Part shown: piece after piece, positions 25,390-32,576 of the stretch | Position numbering within the stretch: the stretch's first letter is position 1 | Layout: the number at the start of each line of letters is the position of its first letter | Assembly (NCBI RefSeq): GCF_014635325.1 | Contig: NZ_BMCT01000001.1 | Coordinates: 835,743 to 899,742, forward strand | Reading direction: 5' to 3' | DNA from: Azorhizobium oxalatiphilum | GTDB lineage: Bacteria > Pseudomonadota > Alphaproteobacteria > Rhizobiales > Xanthobacteraceae | DNA length: 64,000 nt | Made by a program: the position numbers and the translations under genes | The notes under the pieces: model-generated | What the model was told of the DNA's origin: nothing | What the model saw: only the letters and a program-made list of their open reading frames with translations | Database searches by the model: none

Positions 25390-26406
25390 ATGCGTCTGTC
25401 CCTGTCCCGCGCCGTTCGCGGCGGCTTCCTGTCGCTTTGTCTCGCCACAGCTGCGGTGCTGCCCGCAGCCGCCCAGCAGGCGGCGGCGCCCGTCACCTGG
25501 GAGCTGATCGACGAGTATCCCGCCTCCGCCATTCCGGGGCAGGCGGACACGGCCTTTGCGGCGGCAGTGGAGAAGGAGACGGCCGGCAAGCTGGCCATCA
25601 AGCCCATCCCCGACGCCAAGTCCGGCCTGCGCTCCAAGGAGCAGCTGAAGGCGGTGAGCGAGGGCAAGTTCGCCATGGCCAACAGCTTCGGCGGCGCACT
25701 GGGAGATGAGGGGGCGCTGTTCCTGCTGTCCTCGCTGCCCTTCGTCACCGCCTCCGCGGATGAGGCGCAGAAGCTCTATCTGGCGGCCAAGCCCCTCTAT
25801 GAGGCCGAGTTCGCCAAGCGCGGCCAGAAGCTGCTGTTCGTGACCCCCTGGCCGCCGAGCGGCATCTGGTCGGCAGAGGCGGTCTCCAGCCCTGCCGCGC
25901 TCAAGGCGCTGAAGATCCGCACCTATGACAAGACCAGCGCGGAGGTCTTCACCGCCACCTCCGATGTCTCCGCCGTGGTGTCCTTCGCCGACCTCATGCC
26001 CAAGCTGAAGAGTGGCGAATACAATGCCGTGCTCTCCTCGGGCGACGGCGGCGCGGGGCGGGAGCTGTGGAACTACACCCGCAACTTCTCGCAGATCACC
26101 TATGCGGTGCCGCTGAGCTTCGGCACCGTGTCTCAGGCGGCGTTCGACGCGCTGGACAAGGACACGCAGGCCGCTGTGCTGCGCGCCGGCGAGACCACCA
26201 CCGCCGGCCAGTGGAAGGCCATGGAGGGGCGCGTGGCGACCAACTACAAGCGCATGCGCGACAATGGCGTCACCATCGACGAGACGCCGCCCGCCGCCGT
26301 GATGGATCTGCTGCGCGCCGCCGCCGCCAAGCCCATCGCCCAGTGGCGCACCACGGCCGGGGCCGAGGCGGTCGCCGTGCTCGACGGCTTCAAGCCGGCG
26401 CGCTGA
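25390..26406 (+). CDS. TRAP-type (DctP family) periplasmic solute-binding protein
   Basis: 338 residues. The signal peptide ends near AAVLPAAAQQ. The mature part follows the DctP layout: VTWELIDEYPASAIPGQADTAF, FAMANSFGGAL, LKALKIRTYDKTSAEVF (in DctP the 'KIRVxxSxxxxxxxxALGAxP' segment) and a C-terminal helix bundle. No DctQ or DctM membrane genes are near. Instead it directly follows the Pot-type permeases on the same strand, 68 bp apart, and ends the operon at a strong terminator. It may serve the ABC importer or a distant TRAP membrane unit; the sequence cannot decide. Confidence 0.85.
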   Translation: MRLSLSRAVRGGFLSLCLATAAVLPAAAQQAAAPVTWELIDEYPASAIPGQADTAFAAAVEKETAGKLAIKPIPDAKSGLRSKEQLKAVSEGKFAMANSFGGALGDEGALFLLSSLPFVTASADEAQKLYLAAKPLYEAEFAKRGQKLLFVTPWPPSGIWSAEAVSSPAALKALKIRTYDKTSAEVFTATSDVSAVVSFADLMPKLKSGEYNAVLSSGDGGAGRELWNYTRNFSQITYAVPLSFGTVSQAAFDALDKDTQAAVLRAGETTTAGQWKAMEGRVATNYKRMRDNGVTIDETPPAAVMDLLRAAAAKPIAQWRTTAGAEAVAVLDGFKPAR

Positions 26407-26427
26407 GCCTCTGGCGCTTCGAGAGAG

Positions 26428-26456
26428 ACCGTCCGGCCCTGTTCAGGCCGGACGGT
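26428..26456 (+). terminator. Terminator of the Pot/DctP operon
   Basis: ACCGTCCGGCC pairs perfectly with GGCCGGACGGT (11 bp) around CTGTTCA, 21 bp after the DctP stop. It is followed by GCTTCGGT rather than a long T-tract. Confidence 0.65.
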
Positions 26457-26535
26457 GCTTCGGTAGGTTGGGGTGCAATCCCTCCCAAAGCTCTGATATA
26501 ACAGGGGAAACGAACGTTTCCGGAGCAATGGCTGA

Positions 26536-26898
26536 ATGGTGCGGATCCCCAACGCAGGCAGTCGAAACACCTATTCGCTGGACGCTCCGGCGCCGCCCGA
26601 CTCCACAGCCCGCCCCTCGGCATGGGGGAGTGGGCAGAAGTCGATGCTCATCGCCTATCTGCTGCACCTCATGGGCGGGGGCGGCATCTTCGGCTTTCAC
26701 CGCTTCTATCTCGGCTACACCCGCTCGGCGCAGATCCAGGCGGCGCTGGGCGCAACCACGCTGCTGCTGCCCCTGATCATCCGGTCGAACGATTTCCAGC
26801 TCTTCCTGCTGCCGCCGGCCATGGTCTGGTACATCGCCGACCTGTTTCTCATTCCGCGCATGGTTCGTGCGCGCAATGGAGACGCCGGGACGCGCTGA
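26536..26898 (+). CDS. TM2 domain-containing membrane protein
   Basis: 120 residues. A ~30-residue polar Pro-rich tail is followed by the TM2 pattern: a first helix (SMLIAYLLHLMGGGGIFGFHRFYLG) whose GxxGxHRFYLG turn is diagnostic, and two further hydrophobic segments ending in ADLFLIPRMV. TM2 proteins are small inner-membrane proteins without a settled role. The start is the first Met of the frame; no strong ribosome site is seen. Confidence 0.8.
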   Translation: MVRIPNAGSRNTYSLDAPAPPDSTARPSAWGSGQKSMLIAYLLHLMGGGGIFGFHRFYLGYTRSAQIQAALGATTLLLPLIIRSNDFQLFLLPPAMVWYIADLFLIPRMVRARNGDAGTR

Positions 26899-27128
26899 GC
26901 CCCGTCCACCGGCTGCCCGGCCACCGGGGGTGACGGGCCGGATCGTCTTCTCTACAAGCGGTTGCGTGGTGGGAGAGGGACCAGGATCCCTCGTGACCCC
27001 GGCTGACCTGTCGCGCATGCGGCGGGAGCGCCGGGCGCGAGGCGTTGCGCGCTCGAACCTGCCGACAGGTTCCCTCGCGTGCCAGCGGCCCGGCCGCCGG
27101 CGCGCCCCGCGCAGGATCATTTCCCCGC

Positions 27129-29066
27129 ATGCGATACCGGGCAGACATCAGCGGCCTGCGCGCGCTCGCCGTGGTGCCCGTGGTGCTCTACCACGTGGAC
27201 CCGCGCCTGGTGCCGGGCGGCTACGTGGGCGTGGACATCTTCTTCGTCATCTCCGGCTATCTCATCACCTCCATCCTCGCGTCCGAGATGGCGGCGGGGC
27301 GCTTCAGCTTCCTGACCTTCTACGACCGGCGCATCCGCCGCATCGTGCCGGCCTATGCGGTGGTGATGCTGGCGACCGCATTGGTGGCGCTGGCGACCTT
27401 GCCGCCCTTGATGCTGGACACCTTCGGGCGGTCGCTGCAATTCGCCTCGCTCTTCCTCGCCAACCGGCATTTTCTCGCCACTGCCGGCTATTTCGCGCCG
27501 GGGGCGGAGGAGCAGCTTTTGCTGCACAGTTGGTCGCTGGCGGTGGAGGAGCAGTTCTATCTGTTCTGGCCGGTGGCGCTGCTGGCGCTGTTCCATCCGC
27601 GCCTGAAGCGCTGGCGCGGCCCCATCATCTGGGCGCTGCTGATCGGCTCGCTGTATCTGGCCAGCAAGAACGCTTACCTGCGGCCCAACAACGCTTTCTA
27701 CAACTTCACCTCGCGCGCCTGGGAGCTGCTGCTCGGCGCGGTGCTGGCGCTCGGCCTGCTGCCGCGCCTGCGCGGGCGCCTCCTGCCCGAGGCCGCGGGT
27801 CTTCTCGGCCTCGCGCTGATCGGCACGGCGCTGGCGTTCTACACCACCAAGACCGTCTTTCCCGGCCTCGCCGCTCTGCTGCCGGCGGGCGGTGCGCTGC
27901 TGCTCATCTGGGCAGGCGAGGAGGGGCGGCAGACGCTGGCGGGGCGGCTGCTGGGATTGAGGCCCTTCACCGCCATCGGGCTCATCTCCTATTCGCTCTA
28001 TCTCTGGCACTGGCCCATTCTGGGCCTCTATCGCTTCCACGCCGGGCATGAGCCGGGCCTTCTGGCCGGCACGCTGCTGGTGGTGCTGGCGGTTGCGCTG
28101 TCCGCGCTGACGTGGCGCTTCGTTGAGGCGCCCTTCCGCCGCCACGGGCAGGTGACGCGGGTGCTGGAGTGGAAGAGCGTGCGGGCCGGTGTGCTGACGC
28201 TGGCGGCGTTGGCCGGCCTGGGCTTCCTCATGGGCGAGACGGGTGGCCTGCCGCAGCGGGCGAGCGCCGCCTATCGCGCGGCGGAAGCGGGCTTGAAGGA
28301 CATCTGGCCTGCCACCCGCGCCTGTTTGCAGGGCCCGGGATTGGCCCCGGCCGGCACCCATTGCCGCTTCGGCGCGGCGGGAGACGAACAGCCAGTGATC
28401 GCCCTCTGGGGCGACAGTTTCGCCAACCATCACGCCCCGGCACTTGATGCCATCGCCCGCGATGGCGGTTTCGGCCTGTTGCAGGAGACCAAGGCGGGCT
28501 GCGCGCCGCAGGCGCCGAACCCTCCGGGCGGCAGCGTGGAAGCGCAGGATTGCGAGATTTTCCGTGCGGAAACCCTCTCCGCGCTGGCGCAGGACCCGCA
28601 GGTGAAGGTGGTGGCCATCGGCGGCCTGTGGCTGCCCGGTCCGGGCTTCGGCAGCGCCATGACCGGCCTCAAGACAGCCGTGCTTCTGCTGCGGCAGGCG
28701 GGCAAAAGCGTGGTGCTGATTGGCCCGCCGCCGGACTTCGGGGGCGGGGGTGGCGCGCGCTGCATCCTGCGCCGCCGCTTCCTCGGCCTCGACGAAGGCA
28801 CATGCCTGCTGCCGGCAGCGCTCGCCGCCCGCAATGCCGCGCCGGTCGAGACCGCCCTGCGCGAGATTGCCGATGCCGTGCCGGGCACGCAACTGGTGCT
28901 GCCGCGTACGGCTTTCTGCGATGCGGAGCTGTGCCGCCCCACCGTGCCGGACGGCGGCCTCGCCTATATCGACGCCGGCCACATGAACCGCCCCGGCTCC
29001 CTGCATCTGGTGCCGCTGCTCAAGGGCGCGTTGGAACGGGCGGAGACGAGCGAAAAGAAGTCCTGA
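27129..29066 (+). CDS. OatA/OafA-like acyltransferase with SGNH domain
   Basis: 645 residues. The N-terminal ~350 residues are an Acyltransferase_3 domain with about ten membrane helices: YRADISGLRALAVVPVVLYH, the conserved GGYVGVDIFFVISGYLIT, and RIRRIVPAYAVV. The C-terminal part is an SGNH hydrolase-like domain with the catalytic Ser in ALWGDSFANHH (about residue 427) and the Asp/His pair in YIDAGHMN (about 615). Such fusions O-acetylate peptidoglycan, LPS O-antigen or exopolysaccharide. The start at 27129 gives the family's usual MRYRADISGLRA. It is not in an obvious polysaccharide cluster. Confidence 0.93.
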   Translation: MRYRADISGLRALAVVPVVLYHVDPRLVPGGYVGVDIFFVISGYLITSILASEMAAGRFSFLTFYDRRIRRIVPAYAVVMLATALVALATLPPLMLDTFGRSLQFASLFLANRHFLATAGYFAPGAEEQLLLHSWSLAVEEQFYLFWPVALLALFHPRLKRWRGPIIWALLIGSLYLASKNAYLRPNNAFYNFTSRAWELLLGAVLALGLLPRLRGRLLPEAAGLLGLALIGTALAFYTTKTVFPGLAALLPAGGALLLIWAGEEGRQTLAGRLLGLRPFTAIGLISYSLYLWHWPILGLYRFHAGHEPGLLAGTLLVVLAVALSALTWRFVEAPFRRHGQVTRVLEWKSVRAGVLTLAALAGLGFLMGETGGLPQRASAAYRAAEAGLKDIWPATRACLQGPGLAPAGTHCRFGAAGDEQPVIALWGDSFANHHAPALDAIARDGGFGLLQETKAGCAPQAPNPPGGSVEAQDCEIFRAETLSALAQDPQVKVVAIGGLWLPGPGFGSAMTGLKTAVLLLRQAGKSVVLIGPPPDFGGGGGARCILRRRFLGLDEGTCLLPAALAARNAAPVETALREIADAVPGTQLVLPRTAFCDAELCRPTVPDGGLAYIDAGHMNRPGSLHLVPLLKGALERAETSEKKS

Positions 29067-29134
29067 CGGGTAGGCTATGCATCCCGCCTGTGGGTGTAGC
29101 TGCGGCTATGCTTTAGCATCGCCGGAGGTGCAGC

Positions 29135-29473
29135 ATGGACGTGATCGCGAGACGGACCCTTCAGCTCTGGGGGGATGACGACAACATTACCGACGTCGAA
29201 ATCCGCATTCATGCGCCCAAGGAACGCGCGGGCGCGTGGCTGTGCCGCTATGAGATCGACTGGCCTCACGGCATCAAGGTCATGGATGCGGCCGGGGCCG
29301 ACTCCGTTCAGGCCATCTTTATCGCGCTGGGGATGATCGGAGCTGAACTCTATACGAGCGCGTATCACGAGGATGGCGAGCTCCAGCCTTGGAGAGACTG
29401 GATCGGCTATGGCTTTCCCGTCCCAAGGAGCATCCGCGACATGCTGTTCGGCGACGACGCCAAGTATCTCTGA
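29135..29473 (+). CDS. Small conserved hypothetical protein (DUF6968-like)
   Basis: 112 residues, preceded by CCGGAGG six bases before ATG. Landmarks are RTLQLWGDDDNITDVEIRIH, WLCRYEIDWP, a central DSVQAIFIALGMIGAELYTS and the end GYGFPVPRSIRDMLFG. This resembles the small DUF6968 family as I recall it. No function is known. No signal peptide or membrane segment. It converges with the next gene, 24 bp apart. Confidence 0.65.
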   Translation: MDVIARRTLQLWGDDDNITDVEIRIHAPKERAGAWLCRYEIDWPHGIKVMDAAGADSVQAIFIALGMIGAELYTSAYHEDGELQPWRDWIGYGFPVPRSIRDMLFGDDAKYL

Positions 29474-29497
29474 CGTCTCGCGTCGCCGCCGCCCGCC

Positions 29498-30250
29498 TTA
29501 CTTCCCGCTCACGCTGATGGAGGTCATGGTGTCCATCAGATCCCACATCTCCATGTCCGGCTGGAAGGTGCGGTCCTTCACGTCCACGAGGATGCCTACC
29601 GGCTCCTCGGCCTTGGCGCGGGCGGGGGCGTTGAGGTCGAGCAGGATGTTGACGCCGCCGCCATTGCTGTAGACCTCATAGACCAGCGCCGGATCATGTC
29701 CGGCGATGAAATCCGCGTACCAGTCCTGCTCGCCATAGGCATCGCCCAGCTCGGCGAGCGTGTGCAGGCCGCCGAGATGGGAGAGGCCGCCGCCGCCCAA
29801 TATGCTCTCGAAGCCGTCGAACAGCTCGCGATAGACGCGGGTGAGATGGGGCGGCGCGCGATCGAGGAAGGCGCGCTCCATGCTGTTCAGATGCTCAGCG
29901 GGTAGCGGGGCGCGGGAGATGGCGGAATAGAGCTGCTCGCCCTCCGCATCGTCCCATGAGGCCTGATTGTAGATGCGCGCGATGCGCGGGCCGTGGCGGG
30001 CATCCTGATAGCGCACGAGGAAGACGTCGCGCGTCATCTCCAGCGTGGCGACGGCCGCCTTGGGCAGCACCGCGCCCAGCTCGGACAGCTCCCCCTTGAG
30101 GTGGGCCATGCGGGTGCCGTGGTCGGGCGAGAGATAGGGCTGCCAATAGGCCGGCAGGCGCGGCATGGCGTCGGCATGGTCCGCGGTGAGGAGCACGGCG
30201 GAAGGATCGAGATAGGTCTTAACGTCGTCAAGACGGAAGGTGTCGGGCAT
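29498..30250 (-). CDS. Conserved hypothetical protein, soluble, acidic
   Basis: 250 residues. No signal peptide or membrane helix. Visible blocks: FRLDDVKTYLDPSAVLLTAD, LPAYWQPYLSPDHGTRMAHL, FLVRYQDARHGPRIARIYNQ and GGGGLSHLGGLHTLAELGDAYGEQDWY. The overall make-up looks like an intact cytosolic protein, but I do not recognise the family. It is monocistronic, with a hairpin and 195 bp separating it from the DUF4159 cluster, which is transcribed towards it. Confidence 0.6.
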   Translation of the reverse strand: MPDTFRLDDVKTYLDPSAVLLTADHADAMPRLPAYWQPYLSPDHGTRMAHLKGELSELGAVLPKAAVATLEMTRDVFLVRYQDARHGPRIARIYNQASWDDAEGEQLYSAISRAPLPAEHLNSMERAFLDRAPPHLTRVYRELFDGFESILGGGGLSHLGGLHTLAELGDAYGEQDWYADFIAGHDPALVYEVYSNGGGVNILLDLNAPARAKAEEPVGILVDVKDRTFQPDMEMWDLMDTMTSISVSGK

Positions 30251-30401
30251 GCGCCTCTCCTTTCGGTCTTGTGGAGGGGGACCGGCCGTGACGGCCGATC
30301 ATGTGCGGGATGGAGGCGTCCTGCGCCTGCCGTACGCCATCTGCGGCGCTCCCACCCTGCCTACACGCCCAAAGGGGCGTTCATGGGGCAGAGGTTTTTT
30401 G

Positions 30402-30431
30402 CCGCGAAGGGCGCCCTGGTGCCCTTCGCGG
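30402..30431. terminator. Strong hairpin downstream of the MoxR/DUF4159 cluster
   Basis: CCGCGAAGGGC pairs with GCCCTTCGCGG (11 bp, perfect) around 8 bases, 14 bp beyond the end of the last gene of the cluster. The T-run is on the + strand before the hairpin, so on the minus strand it would act without a U-tract. Confidence 0.5.
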
Positions 30432-30445
30432 ACCAAATGGGCGCC

Positions 30446-32512
30446 TCAGCGTCCCTCTCGCACCCACGTGGCGGTGATCACGCCGAGCAGGAGCAGCAGG
30501 CCGGTGAGGCCCGCGAACAGCGGGAACAGGCCGATGCCGCGCACCACCGAGACCTCGCGGGTGCGCAGGCCCATCCAGTCCTCGCCCGCTAGCCGCTCGC
30601 CGGAGGACACCGCCACCACGCGCGGCACGGAGCCGTTGAGATCGGCCAGCCGCCACAGCCCGCCGCCGGTGGCGGTGGAGATGGGGGTGAGCCAGTCGCG
30701 CGTGCTGGTCACTTGCTCATATTCCTTCGGATTGAGCGGGCCGATGTTGGCAAGCGCCGTCAGCTGCCCGTTCACCGCCCGCCACAGGCCGAGTTCGTCG
30801 GCCGGCGTGGTGGCGCGCCACAGGCCGGGCTCGGCCTGCGTCAGGGTGAGGTTGCGCACCGCGCCGGAGGGCGTCGTCACCTGCGCGTTGGGCACGGTGT
30901 CGCCCATGGTCTGGCGCTCCACCACGAGATCGCGGCCGGAGGTGGAGAGCTTCAGGCGCTCCTCTTCCAGATCCGGCTCCTTCATGAGCCAGTGGGAGAG
31001 GCGGCGCAGCAGGTCGATATAGGGGCCGCCGCCGTCATAGCCGCGCGCCCACAGCCAGAAATGATCGGAGAGCAGCAGCGCCACGCGGCCCTGATCCACC
31101 CGGTCGAGCTGGAGCACCGGCTTGTCGCCGGGCGCACCCATGACCGTGACGCCGGAGCGGGGGTCGGCATCCACCACCCGGAAGAAGCGGCTCCAGTGCG
31201 GCGGATCGCTCTCCGAGCCCGGCAGGCCGCGCGTCACCGGATGGCGCTTTCCGGGGTCGGTGAGGCGGGCCACATAGGGCGCTTCCGTGGTCTCGCCGGA
31301 GGGGGCGGCGGGCAGGATCTCGGCGAGCGGCGTGTTGAACAGCGAGCCGGTGTCCACGAAGTCGGTGCCGGCGGCCACCAGCAGCGCGCCGCCGTTGCGC
31401 ACGTAGCGCACGATATTGTCGAAATAGACCTGCGGCAGCACGCCCTGCTGGGAGTAGCGGTCGAAGATGATCAGGTCGAAATCGCGGATCTTGGTCTGGA
31501 ACAGCTCGCGCGTCGGGAAGGCGATGAGCGATAGCTCATTGATGGGCGTGCCGTCCTGCTTCTCCGGCGGACGCAGGATGGTGAAGTGGACGAGGTCCAC
31601 ATTGGCGTCGCTCTTCAGCAGGTTGCGCCAGGTGCGCTCGCCCACGTTCGGCTCGCCGGAGACCAGCAGCACCCGCAGCTTGTCGCGGATGCCGTCGATG
31701 GAGACGGCGGTGCGGTTGTTGATGGGCGTCAGCTCACCTTCGAGCGGGGGAACCTCCAGCTCGACGATGTTGGCGCCCGCATGCGCGATCTCCACGTCCA
31801 CCTGCGCGCTCTGTCCGGCGGTGACGACGGGCGTCGCGATCACCTCGCCGTCGCGGCGCACGGTGACGCCGACGCGCGCACCGGCCGGCGCACCCTCATC
31901 GGTGACGCGGAAGGTGAGGCTCTGGCGCTGGCCGACGATGCCGAAGCGCGGCGACTTCTCCAGCGCCACGCGCCGGTCGCGCTCGCCCGCGCGCCCGGTG
32001 ATGAGGCCGTGCACGGGGGCGGAAAAGCCCAGCGCGGTCATCTGTTCGGGCACGTCATGCACGCGCCCGTCTGTAATCATGATGGCCCCCGCCACCCGCT
32101 CCGGGGGCACGTCTGCGATGCCGGCAGACAAAGCGGAGAACAGGCGCGTGCCATCGGTCTCGCCGTCGCGGGCATCGGCCTCGATCGTGCGGATCTCAAG
32201 GCCCGGAATGCGCTTCAGCCGCTCGTCCAGCGCCTTGGTGGCGGCCTGCGTCTGCTGTGTGCGTTCGCCGAAATTCTGGCTGGCGCTCTTGTCCACCACC
32301 ACCGCCACCACGGAGGACAGCGGCTCGCGCTCCTCGCGCGTCAGCGAGGGATTGGACAGCGCGATCAGGCCCACCAGCAGCGCAAGGGAGCGCACCAGCG
32401 CGCCGCGCGTGCGGGAAAAGAGCAGCAGGCCGGCCAGAACCAGCGCCACCAGCGCCACCGCGCCGAGCGCGGGCCAGGGAAGGAAGGGCTCGAAAGCAAG
32501 GCCGTAATTCAT
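30446..32512 (-). CDS. VWA-like/glutamine amidotransferase-like membrane protein (last gene of MoxR cluster)
   Basis: 688 residues. Two N-terminal membrane helices (about residues 14-31 and 36-53), a large periplasmic part and a C-terminal helix (LFPLFAGLTGLLLLLGVI). Near residue 85, VVAVVVDKSASQNFGERTQ has the D-x-S-x-S pattern of a VWA metal site. The middle has the GGALLVAAGTDF region seen in the class I amidotransferase-like family that accompanies DUF4159 proteins. It belongs to the MoxR/DUF58/BatA cluster, in which a MoxR ATPase acts as chaperone for VWA proteins in envelope processes; the process here is unknown. Confidence 0.8.
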   Translation of the reverse strand: MNYGLAFEPFLPWPALGAVALVALVLAGLLLFSRTRGALVRSLALLVGLIALSNPSLTREEREPLSSVVAVVVDKSASQNFGERTQQTQAATKALDERLKRIPGLEIRTIEADARDGETDGTRLFSALSAGIADVPPERVAGAIMITDGRVHDVPEQMTALGFSAPVHGLITGRAGERDRRVALEKSPRFGIVGQRQSLTFRVTDEGAPAGARVGVTVRRDGEVIATPVVTAGQSAQVDVEIAHAGANIVELEVPPLEGELTPINNRTAVSIDGIRDKLRVLLVSGEPNVGERTWRNLLKSDANVDLVHFTILRPPEKQDGTPINELSLIAFPTRELFQTKIRDFDLIIFDRYSQQGVLPQVYFDNIVRYVRNGGALLVAAGTDFVDTGSLFNTPLAEILPAAPSGETTEAPYVARLTDPGKRHPVTRGLPGSESDPPHWSRFFRVVDADPRSGVTVMGAPGDKPVLQLDRVDQGRVALLLSDHFWLWARGYDGGGPYIDLLRRLSHWLMKEPDLEEERLKLSTSGRDLVVERQTMGDTVPNAQVTTPSGAVRNLTLTQAEPGLWRATTPADELGLWRAVNGQLTALANIGPLNPKEYEQVTSTRDWLTPISTATGGGLWRLADLNGSVPRVVAVSSGERLAGEDWMGLRTREVSVVRGIGLFPLFAGLTGLLLLLGVITATWVREGR

Positions 32513-32576
32513 GCGCGCCTTTCGCAGACCAGATCGATGCGCCCCCGCATGATCCCGAAGCGGATGTCAGATGCCC

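Noticed and set aside
27117-29006. Antisense frame across the acyltransferase
   Set aside because: Low-complexity Gln/Arg/His composition, no ribosome site, opposite a protein with clear catalytic motifs.
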